Shown: positions 16,738-25,475 of the stretch, one piece after another
How the letters are laid out: each line of letters starts with the position of its first letter
How positions within the stretch are numbered: the first letter of the stretch is position 1
From: Exiguobacterium sp. J17977
GTDB lineage: Bacteria > Bacillota > Bacilli > Exiguobacteriales > Exiguobacteriaceae
Assembly (NCBI RefSeq): GCF_018616375.1
Contig: NZ_JAEQBB010000002.1
Location: forward strand, 1-64,000
Direction: 5' to 3'
Length of the DNA stretch: 64,000 nucleotides
The notes under the pieces: model-generated
Database searches by the model: none
Seen by the model: the letters and a program-made list of their open reading frames with translations, nothing else
What the model was told of the DNA's origin: nothing
Program-made: the position numbers and the translations under genes

Positions 16738-17604
16738 TCACTCGCCGACCATCCCGTCGCCATCGTTATCACGCATGTGCGGATAGAGCCAATGGTCGCT
16801 CGTGATCGGCATGGTGAAGCCGGCGTCCTTTGCCTCTTGAATCGTCACTTGACCGTTGCCGTTCGTATCGACGCGCGTGACGTCACCGCTTGCCTCGGTG
16901 GCTGATGGTGCGCTCTCCGTCAGTCCAAGTTCTTCATTCACCTCGTCCGGGTTGACGTTGTCGAACGAATCGGTAACGACGTTTCCTTTGACCGTGTATG
17001 TGTACTCATAGTGTGACGGGATATGAGTATTCGTATCCGGATATGTGATGATTGCCTCGAAGTCGGTCGCGCCGCCTGCACTCCGAATCACGCTCTCCAT
17101 ATACGCCTGGTCGCCGTGGCGATTGAGCGTGCTGTTTTGCGGCGTGATGTTGAACGCGTTCGAGACGCCACCGAGCGAATCGGCGATGACGTGCCCTTCG
17201 TCGAGGTCGCGGTGTTCGACACCGGGCACTTTCGCCTCGTCAGCGTAGTAGCGACCATCCGACGTCACGTCTTCTCGGTCGTCATCTTGCAACACAATCT
17301 CTTCCGCAATCACTTTCACGAGTTGACCGTGCTCGTTCGTGAACGCCCAATACTCGCGTTCCCCGTATCCGATATCGACGACGACATTATTCTCGCGTTC
17401 ACCTGACAAATCTCCACCATCGACTTCAATCATGTCATAGCCGGCGAAGCGGTCATCTGTCTGCGGTTCGGTCGGTGACGTCGCCTCGACGCTGGACTGT
17501 GCTGGGCTGTCCGTCACCGTGGTGGTCACGGTTTCCTCACTCGTACAACCTGTCAATAGCAGAATCGAGAGCGGTAATACCAAATAAGTCATGTTTCGTT
17601 TCAT
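16738..17604 (-). CDS. DNA/RNA non-specific endonuclease lipoprotein
   Basis: Surface-anchored nuclease of 288 residues. The signal ends in a lipobox LLLTGC (Cys about 19), so the mature protein is lipid-linked. A low-complexity Thr/Ser/Pro linker follows, then a nuclease domain resembling Endonuclease_NS_2, with the metal/catalytic stretch HRDLDEGHVIADSLGG and NITPQNSTLN. The C-terminus has two acidic Asp-rich loops, DTNGNGQVTIQEA and DNDGDGMVGE, resembling an EF-hand or Excalibur calcium-binding domain. ATG 17604 follows GGAGGAG. Likely roles are external DNA degradation, nutrient scavenging or DNA uptake. Confidence 0.82.
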   Translation of the reverse strand: MKRNMTYLVLPLSILLLTGCTSEETVTTTVTDSPAQSSVEATSPTEPQTDDRFAGYDMIEVDGGDLSGERENNVVVDIGYGEREYWAFTNEHGQLVKVIAEEIVLQDDDREDVTSDGRYYADEAKVPGVEHRDLDEGHVIADSLGGVSNAFNITPQNSTLNRHGDQAYMESVIRSAGGATDFEAIITYPDTNTHIPSHYEYTYTVKGNVVTDSFDNVNPDEVNEELGLTESAPSATEASGDVTRVDTNGNGQVTIQEAKDAGFTMPITSDHWLYPHMRDNDGDGMVGE

Positions 17605-17861
17605 TATGTAGTCTCCTCCGTGTGATGCAACCTTATTCATTTTAGGAATCTTCGACACGATTGACAAGCAATCGGATTGCGACGTGTTTCGGTCGTGCTT
17701 CTTATAAACGAGCCAGACATTGTCATGATTCGATGACGCGCCTTGCTTAGAACTAGTGGTACAATGGGTGGGAGCGGTCCGGCGGTCGAGCGGGTTGTGG
17801 CGTTTCAATCGTTTCGTTTCAGGCTATACATACGTATACATCGCTTGAGAGGAGACGTGTC

Positions 17862-18044
17862 ATGCAGACATATACCATTGAATATGCGTTCCAGGACAAA
17901 GAACAGACGACGCGGACGTGTGAGGTCGTACTCGACCGGACGCCCGATTTGAATGATAATCAGCAATTGGCCGATCTGTATCAAATCGTGTCAGATGCGA
18001 TTCGTAAGCCGATCACCAGTTTTGAAATCGTAGCGGTCCATTAA
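17862..18044 (+). CDS. Small hypothetical protein
   Basis: Not recognised. A 60-residue acidic cytosolic protein (MQTYTIEYAFQDKEQTT...), possibly a beta-beta-alpha fold. The ATG has GAGAGGAG eight bases upstream, which makes translation credible. A weak hairpin follows, then the Gfo/Idh/MocA gene 68 bases downstream on the same strand. Confidence 0.6.
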   Translation: MQTYTIEYAFQDKEQTTRTCEVVLDRTPDLNDNQQLADLYQIVSDAIRKPITSFEIVAVH

Positions 18045-18053
18045 ACGAATCTT

Positions 18054-18083
18054 TGACCCCGGGCGCACGCCTTGGGGTTTTGT
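18054..18083 (+). terminator. Weak terminator
   Basis: ACCCC and GGGGT arms around an imperfect loop are followed by TTTTGTT, between the small gene and the oxidoreductase. Confidence 0.4.
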
Positions 18084-18112
18084 TCAGTCTAAGGAAGAGG
18101 AGAGATGTATAC

Positions 18113-19018
18113 ATGAAGATTGTCGTTGTTGGGTTAGGGGACGTCGCGAAAAAGGCGTATTTGCCGGTCTATGCCGGTTTAGAAGGGGTCGACGTCTATC
18201 TCGTCTCGAGGGACGAGGCGAAAGCGGGTCAACTCGTCGAGAAGTATCGTTTTGCCGGTCAGTATGCATCGCTCGAAGACGTCCCGTTCGAGACGATAGA
18301 TGGCGCATTGATTCACTCGACGACAGCGGTCCATGCCGATCAAGTCGGTTATGTGCTCGCGCAAGGTGTTCCTGTCTTCATCGATAAGCCGGTCACGTTC
18401 ATGCTCGAGGACACGGAGCGGCTCGTACGCCTCGCTGCCGAGCAGGGCGTCGAGCTCGTCACCGGGTTCAACCGCCGTTTCGCGACGGCGACGGCTGCCT
18501 TGAAAGAAGTGTCCGACCCGAATCTGATTTTGATTCAAAAGAATCGGACGTATCAACCGGCGACGTTGCGTGAGTTCATCATCGAGGACTTCGTCCACGT
18601 CGTCGATACGCTCCGCTATTTGACCGGGCTCGCGCCGGTCGAGAATCTGGCCGTACGGACGCGCCATGAGGGCGAGACGTTGAAACAGCTCCAGATTCAA
18701 TTCACGGCCGGAGGGATTGAAGCGGTCGGCATCATGAACCGGGACAACGGTTGTACGGAAGAAGTGATGGAAGTGATGTCCCCTCGTCTGAAGCGGGTAT
18801 CGCGCGACGTCGAGCGGGTGTATGATTTCACCCGTGACGGCATGCTCGAGCGGGCGCTGAATCCGTGGGAGTCGAACCTGTCGCGCCGGGGCTTCACGAC
18901 CATGCTCGACGAGTTTCTGAAGCTCCTCGTCGGCGAACCGAACAATTCGGTGCGGGCAGAGGACAGTTTGACGACACACGCCCTCTGTGAACGCATACTC
19001 GAACAGGCTTCGCGTTGA
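18113..19018 (+). CDS. Gfo/Idh/MocA family oxidoreductase
   Basis: NAD(P)-dependent oxidoreductase of 301 residues. The N-terminal Rossmann fold begins IVVVGLGDVAKKAYLP, and the family DKPVTF motif (EKP-type, with the conserved Lys) lies near residue 90. The C-terminal substrate domain has the His-containing EDFVHVVDTLRYL. Substrates are usually sugars or inositols; none can be assigned. ATG 18113 follows GAGGAG by ten bases and matches the family N-terminus. The symporter gene downstream starts 59 bases later. Confidence 0.87.
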   Translation: MKIVVVGLGDVAKKAYLPVYAGLEGVDVYLVSRDEAKAGQLVEKYRFAGQYASLEDVPFETIDGALIHSTTAVHADQVGYVLAQGVPVFIDKPVTFMLEDTERLVRLAAEQGVELVTGFNRRFATATAALKEVSDPNLILIQKNRTYQPATLREFIIEDFVHVVDTLRYLTGLAPVENLAVRTRHEGETLKQLQIQFTAGGIEAVGIMNRDNGCTEEVMEVMSPRLKRVSRDVERVYDFTRDGMLERALNPWESNLSRRGFTTMLDEFLKLLVGEPNNSVRAEDSLTTHALCERILEQASR

Positions 19019-19077
19019 CCGTGTCGTTTCTGCGGTCCGTCGAGCGGGTATTAACTCCGTAAAAGGAGGGGATGCGC

Positions 19078-20496
19078 ATGGACATTCGTGAGCTCGTCAT
19101 GCAGGTGAACGACCTGTTATGGACGTATGTACTCATTTTTGTCTTGATTGCCGGAGGATTGTATTTCACCATCCGGATGGGATTCGTCCAGTTCCGCATG
19201 TTGCCCGAGATGTTCAAGTTGCTGTTCGTCAAAGGGATCAAACACGAGAAAGGGCAAGTATCGTCGTTCCAGGCGTTCGCCATCGGAACGGCCGCTCGGG
19301 TCGGCACGGGGAATATCGCCGGCGTCTCGACGGCCATCGCACTCGGTGGACCGGGGGCCGTTTTCTGGATGTGGCTCATCGCCTTGATTGGTTCGGCTTC
19401 CGCCTTCGTCGAGAGCACGCTCGCCCAGGTGTATAAAGTGCACGACGGCAAGGCGTGGCGCGGTGGACCGGCCTACTATATCGAGCGGGCGCTCGGTCAG
19501 CGGTGGCTCGGCATCGTATTCGCGATTTTAATCACGTTCGCGTTCGGTTTCGCGTTCAACTCGGTACAGGCCAATACGATCGCTTTATCGGTCAACAACG
19601 TCTTCGAGGTCGATACGCTTTGGGTCGGTATCGTCTTGGCCATCGTGACGGCCATCGTCATCTTCGGCGGGATTCGCTCGATTTCAACGTTGTCAGGAAT
19701 CATCGTCCCGATCATGGCTGGCGGCTATATCTTGCTCGCCTTATGGGTCGTACTCACGAATCTAGAGGCCGTCCCGGCCGTCTTCTCGGCCATCTTCTCA
19801 GAAGGGATCCTCGGATTCCGACAACTGCTCGGCGGTGCGGTCGGTGCGGCCGTCCTGCAAGGGATTCGTCGCGGTTTGTTCTCGAACGAGGCGGGGATGG
19901 GGTCGGCTCCGAATGCGGCCGCGACCGCAGAGGTCAGCCACCCGGTCAAACAAGGCTTGATTCAATCGCTCAGCGTATTCGTCGATACGCTCTTTATCTG
20001 TACGGCGACGGCGATGATCGTCCTGATTTCGGGCGTGCCGGGGTCAGAGGACTTCCAAGGCATCGAGTTGGCGCAAGAGGCGCTCTTGACGGAGATCGGG
20101 CCGCTCGCGACGACGCTCATGACAATCGCCATCTTATTGTTCGCGTTCAGTTCGATTTTGGCGAATTACTATTACGGAGAAACGAATATCGAGTTCATCT
20201 CTGAACGAAAAGTGTATCTGGTCATCTACCGAATCGCCGTCGTCGGCATGGTCTTGTTCGGTTCGGTCCGATCGGCGGGGTTAGTCTGGTCGATTGCCGA
20301 TATCTTTATGGGCTTGATGGCACTCGTCAATATGTATGCCATCTTCCGGCTCAGCAAAGTTGCCAAAGCGCTGCTCGACGATTATGTGGCACAGAAGCGG
20401 GCCGGACGTGATCCGGTGTTCAATCGTGATGATGTGGATTTACCTGGTAAAGAACATGTCGAGGCGTGGGAAGCGAAACGAGAGAACATCAGTTAA
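19078..20496 (+). CDS. Sodium:alanine/glycine symporter (AGCS family)
   Basis: Inner membrane transporter of 472 residues with about ten hydrophobic segments. The AGCS family pattern is clear: TIRMGFVQFRM after the first segment, GTGNIAGVSTAIALGGPGAVFWMWLIALIG, the KAWRGGPAYYIERALG loop and LFSNEAGMGSAPNAAA. It imports alanine or glycine with Na+. ATG 19078 is preferred over the ATG two codons earlier because AAGGAGG is eight bases from it. A terminator follows at 20513-20550. Confidence 0.92.
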   Translation: MDIRELVMQVNDLLWTYVLIFVLIAGGLYFTIRMGFVQFRMLPEMFKLLFVKGIKHEKGQVSSFQAFAIGTAARVGTGNIAGVSTAIALGGPGAVFWMWLIALIGSASAFVESTLAQVYKVHDGKAWRGGPAYYIERALGQRWLGIVFAILITFAFGFAFNSVQANTIALSVNNVFEVDTLWVGIVLAIVTAIVIFGGIRSISTLSGIIVPIMAGGYILLALWVVLTNLEAVPAVFSAIFSEGILGFRQLLGGAVGAAVLQGIRRGLFSNEAGMGSAPNAAATAEVSHPVKQGLIQSLSVFVDTLFICTATAMIVLISGVPGSEDFQGIELAQEALLTEIGPLATTLMTIAILLFAFSSILANYYYGETNIEFISERKVYLVIYRIAVVGMVLFGSVRSAGLVWSIADIFMGLMALVNMYAIFRLSKVAKALLDDYVAQKRAGRDPVFNRDDVDLPGKEHVEAWEAKRENIS

Positions 20497-20512
20497 GATC
20501 GGGGCAAGAATC

Positions 20513-20550
20513 GGACGCATCGTTCCATTCTTGCCTTTCGTTTATAGTTA
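20513..20550 (+). terminator. Terminator after the alanine symporter
   Basis: GGCAAGAAT and ATTCTTGCC arms with a 15-base loop, then TTTCGTTT. Confidence 0.7.
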
Positions 20551-20604
20551 TTTTTATTTCAAATACCGTATTCGTTTAATAAATTACAGAAAGAAGTGCA
20601 CGAT

Positions 20605-21426
20605 ATGATACAACCATTCCTTCATACATTCAAACGTTTTTTTGCCGAACGATTCTTCGACCAAGCCGCCATGTTGGCCTATTATTTCATCTTATCGACG
20701 TTCCCGTTTTTACTGTTCGTGCTCGGGATTGTCGGGTGGCTGCCGTTCTCGAGCGGGGATGTGATTTCCGCGCTCGCCCTGGTCATGCCTGAAGCCAGCT
20801 ATCGCTTGCTGGAAGGAAACATCGAGGCGATTTTTGATGATTCTCGGTTGCGCATCGCCTCACTCAGCATCTTGCCGGCGCTTTGGATCTCATCGATGGC
20901 GGTTCAATCGCTCGTCCGATCGCTCAATGATGCCTATCGTCTGATTCGGAACAAGGCGTTCTGGCGGGGCGTGTTGCAAGACATCGCCGTGACGCTCGCA
21001 CTTATGTTCGTCTTGCCGTTCTCGCTACTGATCCCGGTCATCGAGACCGCGCTTCGGGAGTTGGCGACGCATATCATCTTCATCGACGACATCGTCGAAC
21101 GCTATGCGCAAATCTGGTTCTATTTCCGCTGGGTCGTCGGTACGCTCGTCCTATTCAGCGTCTTCTTGCTCGTTTATAAGTGGTTGCCGAGCCATCGCGG
21201 CACGTTCCGCGACAGTTGGGCCGGGGCGGCATTTGCCACCATCGGCATCTTGACAGTTTCGAACGTGTTCAGCTACTATTCACAGTATGCAAACTATGAA
21301 CAGTTTTACGGTCAACTCGGTGCCTTTATCATCTTGCTGATCTGGTTCTATTTGGCGGCCTCGGTCATCCTGCTCGGGGGACTGTTGAACGCCACGCTTA
21401 TCGAACGAAAAGAAATATCCGGTTGA
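20605..21426 (+). CDS. YihY/BrkB-like inner membrane protein
   Basis: Polytopic membrane protein of 273 residues from the YihY (old name BrkB/UPF0761) family. The N-terminal FFAERFFDQAAMLAYYFILSTFPFLLF and the C-terminal YGQLGAFIILLIWFYLAASVILLGGLLNA are characteristic, with about six membrane segments. Its molecular function is not established, although the gene was once annotated as RNase BN in error. The ATG at 20605 is about eight bases from AAAGAAG; a GTG three codons earlier is also possible. It is monocistronic. Confidence 0.87.
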   Translation: MIQPFLHTFKRFFAERFFDQAAMLAYYFILSTFPFLLFVLGIVGWLPFSSGDVISALALVMPEASYRLLEGNIEAIFDDSRLRIASLSILPALWISSMAVQSLVRSLNDAYRLIRNKAFWRGVLQDIAVTLALMFVLPFSLLIPVIETALRELATHIIFIDDIVERYAQIWFYFRWVVGTLVLFSVFLLVYKWLPSHRGTFRDSWAGAAFATIGILTVSNVFSYYSQYANYEQFYGQLGAFIILLIWFYLAASVILLGGLLNATLIERKEISG

Positions 21427-21505
21427 CGTGTAAATGCTTGTTATCATTCTTTGATTCAGGGAATGATACGGTTAAGGTCACATCTTTTAATCGGAGGTGG
21501 GAAAC

Positions 21506-22060
21506 ATGGATATGCAACGGCTCGTACACAATCGTCGTTTCATCGATCAAACATTGTTTTACCTCGCCTTACAATTATGGAAGTGGGTTATGTTACTACC
21601 GGTCTTGTTTTATCTAGACGTTTCGATGAGCAGTGCCCCGTTTTCCCAATATGTGATGGTCAGTCTGTTGCTGTATGTGGCGTTTCGTGTCATGCAGTAC
21701 GTGATTGCCAGCCGGGCTTCGTTGATGGAGTTACTTGAATTCGGCTATGCGGTCCTGTCGCTCGTCCTCGTCTTCTCCTTACTGCTTGAAGTCTCTGCCT
21801 CGCCAGGAGCCATCGCCTTTGTGCTCGGCGTGTTCTTGGTCCATCCTTCGCTCGCCTTGCACCATTACCGTGACTTCACAGAGCGGAAGTGGTTGAACAA
21901 ACAGTTCCAACTGTTCAGTCCGATGCTTCGAAAAGGTGAGATTCCGGTTCATGTGCTCGTGTTGACAGAGGATGAGATTATCATCACGGCAGAGAGTGGG
22001 AAAGAGTACACGTATCGGCATATCTACTGGGGCGGCTTCTATATCGAAAATGTCTCATGA
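21506..22060 (+). CDS. Hypothetical membrane protein
   Basis: Not recognised. A 184-residue protein with four hydrophobic segments (about 20-38, 48-66, 76-96, 98-116) and a cytosolic C-terminus of about 70 residues that reads VHVLVLTEDEIIITAESGKEYTYRHIYWGGFYIE, like a small beta domain (YcxB- or PH-like). ATG 21506 is eight bases from CGGAGG. A second small membrane protein follows 14 bases downstream and is surely co-transcribed. Confidence 0.7.
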   Translation: MDMQRLVHNRRFIDQTLFYLALQLWKWVMLLPVLFYLDVSMSSAPFSQYVMVSLLLYVAFRVMQYVIASRASLMELLEFGYAVLSLVLVFSLLLEVSASPGAIAFVLGVFLVHPSLALHHYRDFTERKWLNKQFQLFSPMLRKGEIPVHVLVLTEDEIIITAESGKEYTYRHIYWGGFYIENVS

Positions 22061-22074
22061 AGGTGGTCTAATCA

Positions 22075-22368
22075 TTGAATAGTGTGATAGTGATGGTATT
22101 TTGGGTAGTAACGTTTATTGTATTCTTTAAAGGGGCGTTCGATATGTGGCGCGAATGGCGTGCCACGAAACAGCGCTCGGTCCTATATTTCTTTATCGTC
22201 TTGTTGCTCACTTGGTTCTGGTTCAACCCTTACCAGCTGACGGCGCTCCATCCGTTCGTCTTGATGGCGTACTATTGGAACCGGAACCGTCGGATGCGCA
22301 ACGCGATGCTCGTGCTCGTCCTTGTCCCGTTCTTCATTCAACTCTGGTTCATGGCGAGAGCAATGTGA
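22075..22368 (+). CDS. Small hypothetical membrane protein
   Basis: Not recognised. A 97-residue protein with three hydrophobic segments (about 4-20, 38-52, 78-94) and a basic middle loop (WREWRATKQRS, NRNRRMRN). It starts at TTG 22075, eight bases from AAGGTGG, and lies 14 bases after the previous membrane protein gene, so the pair forms a small operon ended by the terminator at 22379. Confidence 0.7.
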   Translation: MNSVIVMVFWVVTFIVFFKGAFDMWREWRATKQRSVLYFFIVLLLTWFWFNPYQLTALHPFVLMAYYWNRNRRMRNAMLVLVLVPFFIQLWFMARAM

Positions 22369-22378
22369 TTTAGTCAGA

Positions 22379-22404
22379 CCGCAGACAAAATGTCTGCGGT
22401 TTTT
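22379..22404 (+). terminator. Terminator of the membrane protein operon
   Basis: Arms CCGCAGACA and TGTCTGCGG with a 3-base loop, then five T. Confidence 0.9.
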
Positions 22405-22419
22405 GCTGTTAGGCGCATC

Positions 22420-22452
22420 AAAAAAACGCGAGCCAATGGCCCGCGTTTTTGA
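22420..22452 (-). terminator. Terminator of putP
   Basis: On the minus strand ACGCGGGCC, loop ATT and GGCTCGCGT (with a mismatch) are followed by TTTTTT, just past the putP stop. Confidence 0.8.
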
Positions 22453-22458
22453 TTGATG

Positions 22459-23940
22459 TTATTCTTTTTTCGCAACGGCGAGTTCAGCTTCCATTTCACT
22501 GAATTCACGGTTGATGCGTTTCTGCTCACGTTGGCTCGTGAACGTACTGACGAGCACGATGGCAAGCATACTGAGGAAGAAGCCTGGTACCATCTCATAG
22601 ATGACCGTCGAGAGTCCAGTCACGATCCAAACGATGACCGTGATGGCACCGACGAGGATACCGGCGAGTGCACCTTGGCGTGTCATCTTGTTCCAGTAGA
22701 GCGACAAGAGAATCGCTGGACCGAACGCTGAACCGAATCCGGCCCAGGCATAACCGACAAGCGTCAAAATCGTGTTCGACGGGCTGAGCGACATAAGTGT
22801 CGCGACAAGACCGACTGTCAAGACACCGATTCGACCGGCGAGGACCATCGTCTTCTCACTGGCATCTTTATTGAAGAACTTGCGATAGAAGTCTTCTGTC
22901 AATGCCGATGATGTCACGAGAAGCTGTGACGATACCGTCGACATGACCGCTGCCAAGATTGCAGCGAGCAAGAATCCAGTGATGAACGGGTGGAACAACA
23001 CTTCTGAGAAGCGGATGAACACTGTCTCTGGGTCAGCGAGAGGATTCCCTTGACCACGGAAATAGGCGATCCCGACAAGTCCGGTCATGACAGCACCGAT
23101 GATTGAGACTGTCATCCAGCCCATACCGATGCGGCGTGCCGTCTTCAATGATTTCACATCACGAATCGCCATAAAGCGGACAATAATGTGTGGCTGACCG
23201 AAGTAACCGAGTCCCCAAGCGAGGAGGCCGATAATTCCGAGCGTTGTCGTTCCTTCAAACAGGTCGAACAATTCAGTATTGATTGTTGAAGCCGTATCGA
23301 CGGCGTTCGATACACCACCGACGTCCGTCAAGGCAACGACAGGGACGAGGACGAGGGCGAGGAACATGATGACACCTTGCGCAAAGTCCGTCCAACTGAC
23401 GGCTGTGAAACCGCCGAAGAGCGTGTAGAGTGCGACGACGCTAATCGTCACGATGACACCTGTCTGATAGTCGAGCCCGAATGAGCTTTCAAACAACTTC
23501 CCACCAGAGACGAGTCCGGCTGACGTATAGAACGTGAAGAAGATGATGATGACGGATGCAGACAGGATCCGTAGCCAGTTCGAGTGATCTCGGAACCGAT
23601 TCTCTAAAAAGTCAGGAATCGTGATCGAGTCATTTGCCATCTCAGTGAAGACACGTAGACGGGGAGCGACTAACAAGTAGTTCAAGTAAGCTCCGATGAC
23701 CAATCCAACGGCTAACCAAATCGCTGATAATCCCGTGGCATACATTGCGCCCGGAAGTCCCATTAACATCCAACCACTCATATCCGAAGCCCCGGCTGAC
23801 ATGGCGGTAACACCTGGCCCCATCTTGCGGCCACCTAACATATAATCTGATGAATCGGTCGTCCGTTTATAAGCGACGTATCCGATGAGGAGCATCATCA
23901 CGAGGTAAAGCGCGATAGATACCCATTCTTGCCATAACAT
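22459..23940 (-). CDS. putP: Sodium/proline symporter
   Basis: Na+-coupled proline importer of 493 residues from the SSS family, with about 13 membrane segments. Family hallmarks include SDYMLGGRKMGPGVTAMSAGASDMSGWMLMG at the N-terminus, the GGFTAVSWTDFAQGVIMF segment and GLGYFGQPHIIVRFMAI. It resembles both PutP (catabolic) and OpuE (osmoprotective) of Bacillus. The absence of put catabolic genes nearby leaves the role open. The ATG follows AGGAGG by seven bases. A promoter and a palindrome lie upstream. Confidence 0.92.
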   Translation of the reverse strand: MLWQEWVSIALYLVMMLLIGYVAYKRTTDSSDYMLGGRKMGPGVTAMSAGASDMSGWMLMGLPGAMYATGLSAIWLAVGLVIGAYLNYLLVAPRLRVFTEMANDSITIPDFLENRFRDHSNWLRILSASVIIIFFTFYTSAGLVSGGKLFESSFGLDYQTGVIVTISVVALYTLFGGFTAVSWTDFAQGVIMFLALVLVPVVALTDVGGVSNAVDTASTINTELFDLFEGTTTLGIIGLLAWGLGYFGQPHIIVRFMAIRDVKSLKTARRIGMGWMTVSIIGAVMTGLVGIAYFRGQGNPLADPETVFIRFSEVLFHPFITGFLLAAILAAVMSTVSSQLLVTSSALTEDFYRKFFNKDASEKTMVLAGRIGVLTVGLVATLMSLSPSNTILTLVGYAWAGFGSAFGPAILLSLYWNKMTRQGALAGILVGAITVIVWIVTGLSTVIYEMVPGFFLSMLAIVLVSTFTSQREQKRINREFSEMEAELAVAKKE

Positions 23941-23964
23941 TTGATTACCTCCTGTTTGCTTTCA

Positions 23965-23994
23965 ATTATGTCGATTACATCAATCACGGTTCAA
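23965..23994 (-). promoter_or_regulatory. Likely sigmaA promoter of putP
   Basis: On the minus strand TTGAAC (23989-23994), an 18-base spacer and CATAAT (23965-23970). The start of transcription would be near 23958, just upstream of the ribosome binding site. Confidence 0.55.
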
Positions 23995-23997
23995 TCA

Positions 23998-24014
23998 TGT
24001 GTGAGTCTCACACA
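23998..24014. promoter_or_regulatory. Perfect 17-bp palindrome upstream of the putP promoter
   Basis: TGTGTGAG-T-CTCACACA is a perfect 8-1-8 inverted repeat located immediately upstream of the -35 hexamer. That position suits an activator or repressor site; the binding protein is unknown. Confidence 0.5.
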
Positions 24015-24249
24015 AATGAGTCAAACTTGAATGACTAGGCGAACTTGTGACTAACCATAACGGACCTCAGAAATCATTGCAAACTGTCATCTTTTCATTA
24101 AAACGGCTCTAAACCGCATTGTATCAACGGATGAGCCCAATATTTTTCATGATTAAAGTTTAAATATTCAGACAATTAGTTATATATGTGACACTTCTGT
24201 GTCATCTGTTTGTCACATAACTTGCAAGTTTTTACGATTTTGAGCGCAA

Positions 24250-24285
24250 ACGACCGCTTCTCCCTGTACAGGGAGAAGCGGTCGT
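24250..24285 (-). terminator. Terminator-like perfect palindrome
   Basis: A perfect 36-bp palindrome (arms ACGACCGCTTCTCCCTG and complement) lies 12 bases past the carboxypeptidase stop. The minus-strand T tract is poor (TTTG), so termination may need help from Rho or NusA. Confidence 0.7.
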
Positions 24286-24296
24286 GATTGACTGAA

Positions 24297-25313
24297 TCAC
24301 TCGGTGGTGAGATTGAACGCGATTTCCTCGACCGATCGCATCGTCGGGAACGTCTGTCCCGATTTGGCCTGCATCGTCACCAGGGCGTATTGTTTCCCGT
24401 CCCGCTCCATCAAGAACACCATCGTATAGCCCGATTCATCGGTATAACCCGTCTTCGTGGCTGTGACGAGTTTCGAGTAATGGATGCTCCGCTCGTTGAC
24501 GGCCGACCCGAGATGATACCACCAGCGTCGTTTCTGGTTTCCGGTTGCATCTTCAAACTTCGCCTCATACTCATACGTCCCGGCAATCTCGACGAGCTCG
24601 GGATACGTGCCGAACGCATACGTGATGCGGGCCATATCGAGCGCGGTCGTATAATGGTCGGGGTCCGAGTAGCCATGGGCATTCCGGAACTGGGTCCCGG
24701 TCAGCCCGAGGACTTGGGCGCGTGCGTTCATCAAGTCGACGAACTCATTCGTCGAGCCGCTCACGTATTCGGCCAAACTGTTTGCCGCGTCATTTCCTGA
24801 TTCGAGCAATGTCGCATACAGGGCCTGGCGAACGGTCAAGCGGTCACCGACCGCGAGATGGACGATATGGCTGTCCCAAGGAATGTCCAACGTTGATTTT
24901 TTGACGAGGACCACGTTTTGATCGAGTTCCTTCTCGGCGACGGCTTTCTCATAAGCGAGAAGCGCGGTCATCAGCTTGGTCGTACTGGCCGGGAAGACGC
25001 GGTCGGTACCGTTCTTGTCAATCAACACCTGCCCATCCGTCAAATTGACGAACGCCATCGACCCGACGAGCAGATCGGCCGTGTCAGACGACACGAGTGG
25101 TTGAGTCGTCCATGATTTGATTGGAATCTCGGGGAACGACGGCCCTTGTTCGACCGGCACGGTGGCCGCGGACGACTTGGCTACTTTTGGTTCTGTTTCT
25201 TGTTTGAAGCCGATCAATGCGGGGATAATGGCGAGTAGCCCGATCATGGCGAGGCCGACAAAAAGTCGCCTCATGATGTACGTATTTCTTCGGTGTCTGC
25301 GGTTTCGTTTCAC
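24297..25313 (-). CDS. D-alanyl-D-alanine carboxypeptidase (peptidase S11)
   Basis: Penicillin-binding protein of 338 residues that trims the terminal D-Ala from peptidoglycan stem peptides. It has an N-terminal membrane segment (about 16-34) after a very basic leader, then the three active-site motifs: STTK in PASTTKLMTALL, SGN in LLESGNDAANSL and KTG in ATKTGYTDESGY. There is no obvious C-terminal amphipathic anchor, so the N-terminal segment is probably the anchor, unlike DacA. It resembles the DacF/DacC-like S11 group. GTG start at 25313 with AAGGAG ten bases upstream. Confidence 0.9.
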   Translation of the reverse strand: MKRNRRHRRNTYIMRRLFVGLAMIGLLAIIPALIGFKQETEPKVAKSSAATVPVEQGPSFPEIPIKSWTTQPLVSSDTADLLVGSMAFVNLTDGQVLIDKNGTDRVFPASTTKLMTALLAYEKAVAEKELDQNVVLVKKSTLDIPWDSHIVHLAVGDRLTVRQALYATLLESGNDAANSLAEYVSGSTNEFVDLMNARAQVLGLTGTQFRNAHGYSDPDHYTTALDMARITYAFGTYPELVEIAGTYEYEAKFEDATGNQKRRWWYHLGSAVNERSIHYSKLVTATKTGYTDESGYTMVFLMERDGKQYALVTMQAKSGQTFPTMRSVEEIAFNLTTE

Positions 25314-25475
25314 TAGATAATCGCTCCTTCATTGTTTACTTTTCTACCATAATGGATGAGGCCTCCTGAAATCGTCTTCAAAATCAAGAATCAGGTCAAT
25401 AATTGAGGCGTATGAAATGAATTGGAAGGGGTATACACAGTAACAGACACTTAACTTACTGAAGGAGGTACGTTT

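Larger units (their letters stand above)
23941..24249. other. Intergenic region upstream of putP
   Basis: AT-rich region without a gene. It contains the putP promoter (23965-23994) and a 17-bp palindrome (23998-24014). Further upstream it has scattered short inverted repeats such as GTGACAC/GTGTCAT near 24188-24206 and TGTG...CACA. No RNA element is recognised. Confidence 0.6.

Noticed and set aside
24250-24285. Long perfect palindrome considered as an IS end or attachment site
   Set aside because: It lies 12 bases past a stop codon in the position of a terminator, and no second copy or target duplication is seen.
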